From Phoronis australis (lineage: Eukaryota > Phoronida > Phoronidae): a stretch of DNA of 64,000 bases. The stretch spans positions 13,229 to 77,228 of the forward strand of contig NMRA01000719.1 of NCBI GenBank assembly GCA_002633005.1, in the 5' to 3' direction. Each line of letters begins with the position of its first letter. The stretch's first letter is position 1. The notes beneath the pieces were generated by a model. The model was not told where the DNA came from. It made no database searches and saw nothing but the letters and a program-made list of their open reading frames with translations. This document shows, one piece after another, positions 13,401 through 25,480 of the stretch. Both the position numbers and the translations under genes were made by a program.

Positions 13401-16400
13401 AACCATTGCCATTCAACATATAGTGTAGGTTTTTAACACTACATCTACAGTCCTTATGGGCAAAGTAAAGATTTTATTCCCCAGTATATTATCGGGATTC
13501 AATTAGGTGCTGTTTTTGGTTTTAGGCCAAAGTAATAACAGAGAACAGATATTGAGCTCTGGTTCAGTATTATGACTCTACTTAATAAAATAAAACATCC
13601 CTTAGATTTGGTCTAGTTTTGTAGCACATCACAACAATACTTAATCACAACATAAGGCAAGTTAACGCTTCCTATTTTCTTTCGTTATACCCATTCTGGT
13701 TTTGTCGGCACTAATAAGTGTGTTTAGCTAAACATACCACTTCATTCCTATTTCATCTAAGTTTGAATTTGGTCAATTTTGACCTGCCAATATAGCTTTC
13801 AACATAGCTTTAAAGTCGGAGTAAGCTAACAGTCAATGTTTTGGACCACATGAGACGGATTAGATTAACTTAAAATCATTGCTTTTGCTCCTGTTATCTT
13901 CCACGAAGTTGATAATTTTGTGTAACAGCAAGGAAGGGTAATTTACACCTCATTTACGCTGAAGTTTAGAACAGATTTATTTTAAATCGATCCTTACGGT
14001 CAGGTAAAATCGCTTCATCTCACTGCAAAGACCGAAACAATTTAAATGCTGCAACATTAGTGCAAATGCAATTCTTAACTGACTGTTCAGAATTTCCTTC
14101 AATAAATGGTTCGTAATTGGATTGTTTTCATGGCATTACAGTATTTTTTAACATTTTGTTCTTTGCTGAATTCCATAATGAAAACGAGTGAAATCACAAC
14201 ATATCAAACACAAAAGAAATCTTGGATTTAGGTAGACATAGCGAAAAGGGTCTGGATATATTTTAGTGAACGTAATTATCACTTCTCCCATCAAAGTAAA
14301 ATGAACATGATTGTGCGTTAGCACTTCACAAGGCAGGAACTGTTTAGTTTAAATGGATTGGAAATCTCTTCTAACTGTCAGTTCAGGTGGAACCAATTTT
14401 AGCATACTGTCTTGCGTTCACGCGCATGCATATTAACAGGATTTGAAGCCCAAACAGATTTTCAATCAGTTTATAGAAGTATTCAGTATAAATGGGGCTT
14501 TAGTTTACTGAGGTAATGCCAATTCATTGGAGACTTCTATATTTTCCTTTGAGCATAAATTGTCCCATGAGAACACCATTGCAAAAGGAAATGTGTGACG
14601 TAGCTTGAAGCAATTCAGAACTATTAATGTAAGATAAATGGAATGTGAATTTTCTAATCAAAATCAAATGGTTAATCCTAATCTTACGACTCGGATCAAG
14701 TTATGAGACTCTGGAACTCGATTTCAACTGGATATAACTAATCCTGTAAGACTGAACCGTCAGGATGAGAAGTCACATTCTCTGACCTTATAATAAGCAT
14801 TCTAAATATTTGGTGGACTTGATCGCTGTTAATTTGTCAATGTTGAATTATAAAAGTTATGTAGGACACTCGAAAAATGTCCAAATTTGGCCAACTTTGC
14901 AACATCATATTGCATAAATGGTTAACCAGATTCATATGAAACTTCCCCATACTAGGTAAAAATTATTCAGATTGGGTGCTATGTGGAGGACAAGTGAAGT
15001 TTCATTTAGTCAAATTGATCAACAAAAATAGCTTTTCAGGAAAATTTACTTTGCTTTTAGCATGATTTGTATGGCGTAGCTATTGCCAAACAACATAGGT
15101 AAAATTTTGGGTATTTGCAAAAATGTGGTAGGCCTCTGGAAAATAGAAAAAAGGCAATTTTAGCAATTATTTTTGTCCCAAATTGAAGAATTTTTACCGT
15201 GCGTTTTATGTATTGTACTAAAAACACTGTTTGCTGCTATTAAAAAATAGGATTTTCAAGATTTTTAATTGAAAACTTAAAAGTTGCATAAAACAAAAAA
15301 AAATCCTTTCGAAAACTATAACAGCACTTTTGTAATTTCTCGTTAACATGCACACCAAAAGATCTTTGGTTTGCTATAAATGTTTGTACCTTTTTTCTTT
15401 GCTAAATTTTACTTAAAAGTCACGTCACATTATTACACCAGATTAGTATGAAGTCAAAAATCAAATTCTACAAGCTTTCTACTTTCAGAAAGAACAAACT
15501 TATTGAGTTAAAATTTATGCTTTTGTAGGTAATTGCATAAATGCACGCACCTGTTGATAAGGTCCTAAGTAACCTTAACCAAAGCACTTAAGGGTTTAAA
15601 AATATTGTAACACTCATGCCATCTTGAATTGTTGCCGAATGAGCTGGCAGCTCAAGTCAGATGAAGTCGTGTACCTGCACCTTTTTCGAATTCGGAATTT
15701 TAGGGTTGGTCAACTCCAATAAATTCTGAAGTGTCGAGTGAATGGTGGTTTCGATGTTTTTGTCGGTAACACAAATAGAATCATATCATGGTAAAGATCG
15801 ATTTAATGAGAGTAAAACACCTAATTTGACTTTCATTTTTACCCTGTGAGACGGGCCGAAATGCAGCTTTAAAACAAGTCGTGGGTATTATTGAAAATGT
15901 TCTGAAAGAGCATCAGAGACAACATTCATCAAAATGAAGACACGAGATGAAGAAGTGTGCTTATTTCATTTAAAAGCATCAATAAGAATAACAAAAGATG
16001 TGTCAGTATTTTGCAGCAATGTAATCAGGACTTAAAACAAATGTCCACAATTGAAGGATATAACTCACCAGTGTGTCATTTACTATTTTTTCGTTGCCTT
16101 TCCACGAATTCTCCACGCCTGCTTCAATTTTCAATTCAACTATAAACGAATTACTTAAGAACATACTCCTGTAATGAAAGTAAATGTGGGCCTGGGGTGT
16201 TTATCTTCGAGCTTGAGTAGGAACTCCAAATTATTTTTGACATGTTCTACTCTATACGAATTCAAACTAAAGCTGTCTACTTTGGCTGGCCAAATCCAAA
16301 CGAGTTTATTGCAGCTTAACAATTGTCAAGTATGAAGCTCCTGAATTCTGATAATAACCTTGCCAAAAGCATGCGTTACTGTGTGACAGTTAATAAAAAG

Positions 16401-16520
16401 TGAGGACTTATTCCGATGTAATTATTTGGTTACTTGTGTTAAAATACAAATCCAAGGTTCAATATTAATAAAATAAGCATTTTATAACATGGTTTACTTA
16501 ATTCCTAACATAAATAAGCC
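10401..16520. other. Long noncoding stretch
   Basis: Six kilobases of AT-rich DNA without a supported exon on either strand. It includes a MITE E right end (AAGTGGAGAATTACAGTAAT) near 10630 and distantly related MITE-like fragments near 12.9-13.3 and 15.1-15.4 kb. Later CD109-like exons would be expected to the left of 19.8 kb, but I could not find them here by eye. Confidence 0.5.
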
Positions 16521-16820
16521 TTGACACCAGTCTTAAAGACTAGCCATTCACCAGTTATTTGCAATGTGTGCTCAAATGCTCTCCGAAGCCGGAAAGGTCA
16601 CTCTGGTACATCTGACGTCAAAAGTAGTGTATCCAATGAGCGATCAGGGGATTCCTCCGCTGTAAACATGGTTTTGGCGTCTGAGTCTTGTGGTCAGAAT
16701 ATATTCCAACTTTCACCTAACGTTATTCCCAGCACAACACTTGGTTGTCATAACTTGATCAATTGTTTCTTCACAACACTTCCATCAACAACATTTGATT
16801 GTATTGAGAAATCCCCATGA
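16521..16820 (+). other. Unassigned 99-codon ORF, Ser/Thr-rich
   Basis: The frame encodes a Ser/Thr/Asn-rich peptide with no recognised domain. Base composition (16,600-16,720) is richer in G and C than the surroundings. Two related Thr/Ser stretches near the end suggest a local duplication. It lies 0.7 kb upstream of the GPCR on the same strand and could be part of its 5' exon or plain noncoding DNA. Confidence 0.15.
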
Positions 16821-17518
16821 CCTAAGGTTTTTAAGTTTCTAGGTCAATGACGTGTCCCGTACATAAGAGTACATGCATACGGTAAATCAGTTGGTACACT
16901 GTTGGTACATCTGAGAACTTTAGGATCAACTGAAGAACTCACAATCCGTGAACTTAAAGCCCAAAACTTTATGATCAACACTGTCACAGCAATATGAAGA
17001 TCAATATCAATGAATGCATGGTATTTACAGCAATGCATTTAAAAAATGGATTTACTCTAAAAATATAAAGAACTCGTCTCAGGAGACATAGAGTTGAAGT
17101 CTGAAATATGAAATGCTGCCTCATCTTCACTTAATGATCAATGAACAAAAACTCATACCATCACACTACAATATGAGCATTCACAAACAAGTGAAATTGG
17201 CCCATGAACAGTCATTGCAACTTTAATACCAGCTGAAAAAAAGATTAATGACCACAGCCCAGTATCTTAGGACTTTGTAACTGTACATTACAGTGTTCAA
17301 AAATGCATAAACTGATGGGTGTAATACATGGTTATTCAAACTGACGGAACAAGACTATGATTCAAAATGAGACTTAATGAAAACTGAAATGATGAAAATG
17401 CGGAAGACATATAGTTGTTATTGTTAGTATTAAAAATTTCAGAAATCAGTAGTTTAACCAATGGTGAAATTTTGATAGGGGCAATGTAGACCATTCTACA
17501 ATGTTGACTATCTATTTC

Positions 17519-17546
17519 CAGGCCATCAGTAAACAGGAGAGTCAAA
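17519..17546 (+). promoter_or_regulatory. Probable splice acceptor and leader just before the GPCR start
   Basis: A TCTATTTCCAG acceptor precedes the GPCR ATG by 25 nt, with A at -3. No in-frame stop lies between it and the ATG, so the annotated start could be internal to a longer open frame that begins in an upstream exon. Confidence 0.45.
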
Positions 17547-18677
17547 ATGAATTGCTCTGACCTTGAACCTGACCTTGACGTGGAGCTGAGAGAGAGCCAC
17601 CACACAAAGAATAACGTAGTGTTCTTCTGTGGCAAGATACTCACACCGTGCTTGTGTATGTTTGGGATTATGGGTAATATTATCAACACAGCCGTGATGA
17701 CGCGTTACCACTTTAAGAAACGCATAGACTGCCTGGAGAAGACAGCCTACATGGGTTTGACGGCACTGGCCGTGTCAGACATGTTATACTGCATAGTTGT
17801 TCTACCACGTGGCTTCTTCAACAAGGACTACCACATGAGCCGTGGGTTTGAATTATACTACCACGTCTACAGCGAGACAGTCATCAACATGTTCATCATG
17901 TCTAGCACTGGACTGACTGTGGTGATGGCAGTAGCTCGATACTTCGCTGTGTGTCGACCACTGCACGCCAGACAGATACTGAGTCTTCACTGTACCAAAG
18001 TGGCCTTGATCATCGTATTTATCGTGTCCATAGTGTTCAACTTGCCCAGGCTCTGGGTGTTAGAGTACATCTCTGAGAAATGCTTAGACACTGGGGAGAC
18101 CATGTACCTTGTTATACCAGGCCTCATAAAATCTAATGACACCAATATTCACCTGCGTAACATCGGTCATTCGTACAGGTTTCTGTGGGCTGTCTTTGGC
18201 AATTTCATTCCTCTGGCGCTTCTTGTGTTCTGCAACATCGGTCTACTGCGCAGCCTGAGTCGGTCACGGCATGAACGGCGGTCACTGAACGCCCGAGGAG
18301 GAAACCCACGACTGGAACACCAGCGCCTCACCTTGACTCTCGTGGTCATCATTATCATGTTCTGCCTGCTAGTGGCACCATACGAAATCTCACACTTTGT
18401 GATGGAGATGACCAACAAAAATGGCTGGAGCATACAGATGTATTACATGCGAGGGATCCTAACGGCGATACTCAACCTCCTACAAACCATCAACTTCTCC
18501 ACAAATTTTATCCTTTATTGCACTGTTAATACCGTCTTTCGGAATGTCATTCGCAAGTGGATGTACAATTGCAGTCCTACACACAACTGCTGCGTGTCAC
18601 AATACAAGTTCTACTCTCATGAAAACAGCACCACCTGCGTAACTATGCCGATGACCGAGGTCACGGGTGAAGCGTGA
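17547..18677 (+). CDS. Class A neuropeptide-type GPCR (FMRFamide-receptor-like), 376 aa, single coding exon
   Basis: A plasma-membrane seven-helix receptor. Helices: TM1 about 28-52 (GN at 43-44), TM2 66-90 (LAVSD, D78), TM3 112-134, TM4 151-170, TM5 210-236 (P222), TM6 262-286, TM7 300-325. TM3 ends ARY at 130-132 followed by FAVCRPLHAR, so the D/E of the DRY motif is Ala. TM6 reads FCLLVAP instead of FxxCWxP. TM7 has NFSTNFILYC in place of NPxxY, as in several peptide receptors. No Cys is at the usual TM3 top position (His106). Cysteines 348-349 could be palmitoylated. The nearest group by eye is the FMRFamide/orphan peptide receptors of protostomes; the ligand is unknown. A TTCCAG acceptor ends at 17521 and the frame is open back to it, so a 5' exon (UTR or a few codons) is likely. 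GC content is well above the flanks. Confidence 0.9.
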   Translation: MNCSDLEPDLDVELRESHHTKNNVVFFCGKILTPCLCMFGIMGNIINTAVMTRYHFKKRIDCLEKTAYMGLTALAVSDMLYCIVVLPRGFFNKDYHMSRGFELYYHVYSETVINMFIMSSTGLTVVMAVARYFAVCRPLHARQILSLHCTKVALIIVFIVSIVFNLPRLWVLEYISEKCLDTGETMYLVIPGLIKSNDTNIHLRNIGHSYRFLWAVFGNFIPLALLVFCNIGLLRSLSRSRHERRSLNARGGNPRLEHQRLTLTLVVIIIMFCLLVAPYEISHFVMEMTNKNGWSIQMYYMRGILTAILNLLQTINFSTNFILYCTVNTVFRNVIRKWMYNCSPTHNCCVSQYKFYSHENSTTCVTMPMTEVTGEA

Positions 18678-18737
18678 AGCTGAAGGATCATGGAAGGCTA
18701 CCGGGCAAACTCAACATTGCAACAGAGCTCCCCGGCA

Positions 18738-19004
18738 TGTGTTTCATGACAAATGACTCAAGAATTAAGACAGAAATTTGATCTTATGACCTTACTCTGC
18801 AAATGAAAAAAGGTTTAGTCAAATATCTATGAGCACATAGCAGTCTAAAAATAACTTATAGACGTTATATCAGTAACTAGCATTTATGCATATATTCTCA
18901 AAGACTTTGCACTTTTGCTGCAGTGAGGTTCATTTATCTTTCAAAAATAATTGTGTGGAGTATAAGACCAAATTTCTGACTTAAGTTACTTCTCATGAAA
19001 CAGA
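18738..19004. mobile_element. MITE family D, copy, just past the GPCR stop
   Basis: About 267 bp with inverted ends: left GTGTTTCATGACAAATGACT and AGACAGAAATTTGATCTTA, right AAGACCAAATTTCTGAC and TCTCATGAAACAGA. It starts 60 bp after the receptor's stop and so probably lies in its 3' UTR. An AATAAA is at about 19121. Confidence 0.75.
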
Positions 19005-19804
19005 CCTCTGATAATGCGGGTATGAAGAACATTCTGCTGGTGAAAGCAGTGAATAGGTGCCACTGCCTAGTTTCGAGAATTGTCACTAGAGGGGAGTAGT
19101 TACCACAAAACATTTTAAGCAAAATAAACATCATTCTTCAACAGCAACAGGTGTTGGATATCCCGTGAGTAGTACCTCAGTGAGATAGACAGCCAATTCC
19201 TGCTATGTAAAGACAAGGAATCAACGCCAAGAGAATATTATGGCGTCCATTTCTTTTTAGTCATTCATGCAGTAAATAGTAAATTAATTTTCTTGTGAAC
19301 CCAGAGGCAAGCTTTGGAATACAGGGAGACTATAAATAATACATGTACCAAAAATGTGTCCAGCACACATTTTATTTCAATTTATTTTCAACGCTGATGT
19401 TGTCGCTTGTGACATAAACAATTAATTATCTTCTGAATGATTTAGGCAATTTGTACGGTAGTTACAAAATTGGTCTGAAAAACATTTGTTGCTCAGATTA
19501 GTTTCAGAGGATGGGAAAAACCAACACTCATTACTGCTGCAGACCGAGCCCCGAATAAGCTGGCCTGCATAACGTTAAATCGTCGTGAGAGACCGTCCGA
19601 ATAAGCTGAGCCAGTGCTTGGAGTATGTATCAAGGATGGCCTTAATCAAGGCAATAGGAAACAGTTAGAACTTCCTAAGATCACTACTAATCTTGGCAAT
19701 AAACAAGTCCAGACCAGTTTTATAAGTTAGCGTGGTCGAAATCAGAATTAGTCAATTTTGACAGGAGGCTGGTTCCTATCAGCTGCAAAGGTTAAAGTTC
19801 TTAC

Positions 19805-19921
19805 CTTGATTGGACCTATTGTGTCTATCTGTGCCTGGAGGTTATCACCACTGTGGGACAAGAAGGGTTTTACAACCTTCTCAGTTTTCACCAATTCATT
19901 ATTTTCCAACCTCAGCACTGC
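19805..19921 (-). CDS. CD109: CD109-like exon 13: MG4/MG5 junction, last exon found
   Basis: The acceptor is TTGTGTCAATAG and the donor GTAAGA, phase 0 to 0, 39 codons. It encodes AVLRLENNELVKTEKVVKPF then SGDNLQAQIDTIGPIK. In the family this stretch carries the S.S..YLQL strand leading into MG5; the match is looser than in the upstream exons, but splice sites and phase agree. The next exon should start in phase 0 and was not found in the 19.8 kb to the left. Confidence 0.84.
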
Positions 19922-21498
19922 CTATTGACACAAATACAACATCGTCAATTCGGGGATTTCATCTGCAGCAAAACTTGCCCATGAAGGACGCTTGTTTTTC
20001 AAATGCATCGTGAGACCGCTGACAGTAAAGCTAAGTGTGTTTGCTTGTAATGCATGACAATGTCTCAAAAAGTCATATATAACCTTGCGTTTCCGAGAGT
20101 TTCTGCAGGCCTGACATGTCAGGCAGCGAGATTTAACTGCAACATGATTGGATGGTACGTGTATAGAGAATCTTTCGTGCAAAAGATTCACACGATGCAT
20201 TTGTAGCTCAGTTCAAAATTCTGTTCATAAATGATTGTTGTTGTTTAATGATTATACTCGCAACAAAAAGCAAGCTGCCACTGTGCTTTCACTGGGGCAA
20301 TTTGAACAAGGGCAATGCCGGGCATTGACATGTGCCCACTGTGTGCATTGCATTTGCATAAAGCATAGATACAAGGGATGAATACTATTTTCAAACATTT
20401 CCACTAAAGGGAGTAATGCTAGTAAACCTAAAACAGCCACAAGGGAGTGCACAGAAAGTTGGCAGTCACTTCCTCAGTAGCAACACACCCCCAAGATTAA
20501 AAATAATGAGCATAAAAACAACAGCACTGCCTAAGATAAATCCCCAGAATAGGTAAGGCTGATATCAAATTCAAACCTTAGGAGGTGGGGGGACTTATCT
20601 TCAGCCATGAGTCACACACTCAAAAACTTTAGTAGTTAATGTCTGTCACCTACAAATCACAGGTTTTAACCCATGTTACGCACAATGAAAACTCACACCG
20701 ACGATTAGCAGAAAGTTCAATTTTGATCCCCAAAATCATGCGTACAAGGTCCCCACACTGCAGAACCAGAAAATATGCGACCTTCCAGTAGAAAGGATGC
20801 TCTGGCACCAGCAGGAAAGAAATTAATGCAATTTCCGTGTTTGCAAAAAAAATGCAGCTTAGGCATATATATTTATCCTCATGTGATAGTCAAGAATACA
20901 AACTAGTATTTATATTGCAGATCTTTTGTGGGCCGGAAGTTCATGCGAACAGGGTGAATTTTCACCACTAGGAGACGTAAGGTAGTGCCTAATGGTATCG
21001 ACTATAACAGGTTTCAATTTGCGGAGCAAAATCTCTGCAAAATTTCAACAGGTGTTACTCCATAGATTTTGTGGACACCGCGACACCTTGACCTTAAAGT
21101 ACATTTTACAAAATACTTCATTAGCTGCTGGACGCAACGATGTCACGCTCAGCCTAAAATTTGGCAGAAAAATGGCATAAACTGTTAAATAATTCTGACA
21201 AGAGGTTCAGGCAAATATGGCGTCTCTTTCACGATGGTTTCTTGCAGATGAAATACTATCCAAGGCACTACTTTTGCTTCAACCCTTTTAAAAAATGGCC
21301 ACCAGAGCTGACAAAAAGTGACAAAACTGTACGCAGAAAAATACAGGTTATCTTTGTAATTTATGATATGATCATATTTTAGCAAAATCTTTTGACAGAC
21401 AACACTTGTTCCAAGTTCAATGGTAAAAGAAGGGAAAAGGTCTTGAATCCCTCCACACACCCTAATATTGAGCTGGCAAGCTGCAGCGGAGAACATAC
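19922..21498 (-). other. CD109-like intron 12
   Basis: Intron between exons 12 and 13. AT-rich with no repeat family recognised beyond the small palindrome at 20109. Confidence 0.6.
20109..20124. other. 16-bp perfect palindrome
   Basis: GCCTGACATGTCAGGC reads the same on both strands. It is within intron or intergenic DNA left of exon 12. It could be a binding site or chance. Confidence 0.4.
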
Positions 21499-21687
21499 CT
21501 TCAGCGTCACTTGAATTGTAATGTCTTTAGTACTGATTGAGTACATGATCATTCCGTCGCTAGTCTCATTCAGTTCACCCGGTTTAAATGTACCAATCTG
21601 AATGCCAGGATACCTGTCCATGTAACTGAGGGAACAAGAAGACCATTTGGTGGTGGTGGGCGTGCCGTCAGCTTTAGTAAGTTTCAC
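21499..21687 (-). CDS. CD109: CD109-like exon 12: MG4
   Basis: The acceptor is TTTTGTGATTTAG and the donor GTATGT, phase 0 to 0, 63 codons. It starts VKLTKADGTPTTT (the V...ADG.P strand of MG4) and ends SISTKDITIQVTLK. NET is a potential glycosylation site. Confidence 0.95.
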
Positions 21688-22177
21688 CTAAATCACAAAA
21701 AGAGAGGGAGATAATCATCAGGTTTGACTAACTTGAAACCACCTACGTTATTTCACATCGTGACCGTTTTTTCCAACATTTCAGAGATAAGGTGGAGCCA
21801 AGGTGAGCTCGAGGAAACCTTTAGTTATGACAACTTCTAAGTGTAAGTTAAGATAACCTTACACTAAGATGAAGCTAAGGTGGCTTTGAGTTACTGGATT
21901 TATGTGTATTGTGAATGAGACACTAACTTAAGGTGACCTTACAATAAGCTGGCTTTGATTTAGCCTCCCATAACAGGTAGATAAGCTGTCAATCAAGTCA
22001 ATAAGGGGTAGATTTGTCAAGGAAGACAGTTGGAAACCTATAGAATTTCAGTACCTTCAAAGAAGCAATCCCACTGCAACTGATAGGCTAACGTTATTCT
22101 CAGGGAGGGGAGATATTAACAAGCCTCCCATTACCCGTCATGAGCAGGTAGACTAGCTTGTTGCATAGAACGTGTTA

Positions 22178-22602
22178 TGATGCCCACACTCAGACTTACC
22201 CTAGAACAAGATATTCCTGGAACGAGTTGACACTAGGTGTAAGGGCTGTGTGGACGCTATTTAAACTAGTGCAACTTACCCCACTTGCGACAACTTACTC
22301 CACCTTATCGAGGTAGGGTAACTTGTTCCAGGGTAACTTGCACCACTTCTAATCGCTATGTGGCAGAAAACCTGGGGCAAGGCGGAAGTAATCAGCTGTG
22401 ATTACATAACAAACAGGTCTTGCTTTGTATGCCATATTCGCATCAGCTGTTCTTTGTCATGCACAGATCAATAACGTCCGCCTTACCCCAGTTATCAGAT
22501 GTGTGTGTGTGCGTGCGTGCGCGGACGCTCCACTTAAAAGTGGAATAAGTTGCACTAGTGCAACTTGTTCTAGAGTAAGCTGTGTGTGGATGAGACTTTA
22601 CC
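22178..22602. mobile_element. Inverted-repeat element in CD109-like intron 11
   Basis: The left end GCCCACACTCAGACTTACC and CTAGAACAAG pairs with the right end CTTGTTCTAGAGTAAG and CTGTGTGTGGATGAG. Inside are several GTGCAACTTA/TAACTTGCAC inverted motifs and a short GT run near 22500. About 425 bp, no coding capacity; MITE-like. Confidence 0.6.
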
Positions 22603-24304
22603 CTCACTCAGTACTCCACTTCAATAATTCTGATCGGGGCACAACACACTTAATAGACTAATTACCTTGGACCATAAACCAGCTGTTGGAAATGCACCAT
22701 CATCCTGCCCCAAATTGTAGGATGACACTTGGGATTCTTTAATATCCAACTGCTGGTTTATTATTCTTTTTAATTCACCCATAATGTGGGGGGGGCACAG
22801 CGGAATAAATAAAACACTGGCTTTGGACTACTTTCTAGTTTCATGTCAGATTTTCAAAATTCAGAATCCTAACCACGCATACTTTCATGAACTATTCAAA
22901 TAAGGTATTTGAAAACTTTCATCAAAATGAATGTCGCCCCCAGTGTTTACAACCATGTTTATGATGTACAATTTTGCATCTGATTTCCCAAGATAATCTC
23001 CAGAGAAGGATAACATCAGCTAAAGGTGGACGACTCCTTTGAAGATACTGGCGGATTCTAAGGATAGCGAATTAGTCAAGTTGTCCAAACTCAGCTGATG
23101 AGGCTGTAAGCGTAGGATTACTTTCATGATGCAGTTTTGGGCATGGTATTTTTTAACTTAAACTTTATTGAACATAAGAGGCCACCGCCCATAGCTCACA
23201 ATTATATAGAAACTTAATACACGTATACAGTCACTGAAGATTCAATATTTTGTTTCTGACCAATATTGCCCTTTACGCATACTAATTGGCACAGGAAATG
23301 ATCACAGTTGCAACAGCCATCCAGTTGCAGTTTATGACTTTCCACACGCGAAATCTGAGTTAAGGGACAATTCTGGGAATTTTCAACATTAACAGAAAGT
23401 AAAACTACTTTTTAGATAACTGGATACCATTTTTATAAAAAATTGTTGAAAGTCAAGATTTCCCAAAGCAGGAAGTAAATGTCACATTAATTCACTGCCA
23501 TTTTACTCTGTGTATTGTTATTGCAAAACATTTTACCACCAGAGTGAGTATGGTATACAGTAATAACGTAACGGGACGGAAGTGAACATGACATTGAATA
23601 TTGCATTGATACAGATTTTGCCCCTAGCGTCCATCCTTTGTGCTACTAAGCCAAAATGAAATTATCACTTGCTGACTACTTTCCTTATACTAAAGAGGCT
23701 GAAATCAGTTTGATTTCACAATGCAGTAAGAATCTCAGGAGTGAGAAATAGCGCCAATTACAACCTAGTTTCCAATGCTTGATTAACCTTGGTGCGTGGC
23801 TTCGAATAATTATTAAAGTTCTGACACCTTTAGGTTTTCATATGTTTCATGCTGACAAGAATATAGCTGCCTTGTATGAAAACAATCCCGTAAAGACTAC
23901 AGGGTATGGATGTAATGTCCATCAGTTTTATGCAATCCAATTAGCCAGCAAAGTCGATTTCTTCAAAATCCAAAGTAGTGACATTTTTAAGGGTTTAACT
24001 TATGAATTCAAATTTGACGTGACAACTTAGGTTAGGATCATTTTTCACCAACAAAATGCGATAAAAATTAGACAAAAACGATGTAATTGGATTTGGTTGG
24101 ATCACCATTATTACAATCAGGATGGATGTCTGCACCTTAAGGATTTGTCGTGGCCAATAATTCAAATGCAAGTCGTGATGTGGGATAAAAATCTCGCATC
24201 GCTTAGCAATTGACTGATTGATTTCTGGAGTTGAAACTAAACAGCTGATATTTTTGATGGATGGAGGTCAACAATGGTTCTGTCATGACTCTTCAGTGTC
24301 TTAC

Positions 24305-24532
24305 CATGAAGTTAAGCACAGCGTTTGGCTTGAACACGTCCGCCGTCAATATTTCTGCCTTGTGCTCCAGTGCGAACATTTGAACTGAGCCTTCGCCAGA
24401 CTTCTTCAGCTCTGTCAGTTGCTCAGTGATAACTGCCTTTACAACCAGTGAGTGGTCAGCTAAGATCTGACCACCCAGTATTGCCCTCATGTCACCGACG
24501 GTCAGCGTTACCTCTTGGACGCCATTGAAATT
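24305..24532 (-). CDS. CD109: CD109-like exon 11: MG3 end and MG4 start
   Basis: The acceptor ends ACCTTTCAG and the donor is GTAAGA; phase 0 to 0, exactly 76 codons. It encodes NFNGVQEVTLTVGDMRAILG (following RKFE, the typical KT.E.FNG pattern), then SLVVKAVITEQLTELKKSG and DVFKPNAVLNFM. The MG4 entry joins smoothly to exon 12 as LNFMVKLTKADG. Confidence 0.95.
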
Positions 24533-24619
24533 CTGAAAGGTACCAAACATGCATTCTTAAATGATAGAAAATAAGAAATACTTAATAATACTAAATGATC
24601 TTTCACAACTTTGCAAGTC

Positions 24620-24872
24620 AGATTCAACCCGTATTATAATTTTACACTTATTTTGCACAAAAATAATTGCCAAAAGTGTCATTTTTCTATATTTAGGGGG
24701 CCGATTATTTCACTGCAACTAACAGAAAATTTACCAAAATATATCTTGATGACATCTACACAGTACAAAACAATCCAAAAACTAAAACTAGAATATTTCT
24801 TAATCTTTATTTTTGTTGATAAATTTGAAAAAAAATTTTACAAGTCTGCATACTGTGTGCTAGACAGGTGAA
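24620..24872. mobile_element. MITE family E copy in CD109-like intron 10
   Basis: TTGCACAAAAATAATTGCC, AAAAGTGTCATTTTTC, GGGCCGATTATTTCACT and the TTTACCAAAATATATCTTGA segment match the other copies. Its ends are worn. Confidence 0.65.
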
Positions 24873-25079
24873 GACTTACCGGTCTAAATTCCGAAAATGT
24901 TCTAAATATAGGTTCACGGACAGAGAACTTGGTAGATATTCAAAGAAGACACAAACAAGACCAAAACTGCCCCAAACAAGTACCACTACAGGGTACTGAA
25001 GTAGTTGGATTTAATCTATAAGCCAACATAAGCCACAGCCACACATGCCTCAGCAGGAATATAATTTAAAGGAACGCTT

Positions 25080-25480
25080 CATGAGGATCCAACGCCGAAG
25101 TTGGTAAAAGGCAAGCAAAAAAGGTCAGTACGGAGTTACCATAGTAGTCGGATCTGCCTCAAAATCAACGGCGGCAGTGCCATAGGCAATAGACACACAT
25201 CTGCCAAATTTCACGATGATCATCAGATATAGCAAGCAGTTTGGTGGACAGAGTGGAGATGCAGAAAACAATAGCAATAGCCAGTGGGGGTGCACAATAT
25301 GTCGAATCCATCAAAAATTGAAGTGTTGTCATCACCTCAATAGAAATCTTTCTGCCAAATTTCGTGACGATCTGTCAAAACACTTAGATGACACTACGTA
25401 GATACAGAGGCAAATGTACAAATTAAAATTGCCACTCGCTGACATAGCATTAATCAGATCTGCTCGAAAGCCTTCATCAT
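25080..25480. repeat. Dispersed ~150-bp repeat units (family also at 58.2-59.05 kb)
   Basis: Repeating phrases: CTGCCAAATTTC.(C/T)GA.GATC, GATACAGAGG or GATACAAAGG, AAATTGCCA, and GTCGGATC or TCAGATC. At least two units here in CD109-like intron 10. Function unknown; noncoding. Confidence 0.55.

Noticed and set aside
17441-17520. Minus-strand peptide IAPIKISPLVKLLI resembling an MG6 strand
   Set aside because: No usable splice sites around it, and it overlaps the GPCR leader; probably coincidence.
24883-24930. Minus-strand exon candidate ending ...IFRTFSEFRP at a GTAAGT
   Set aside because: It would sit between CD109-like exons 10 and 11, but those two already join in phase with the expected motif, and its acceptor is poor.
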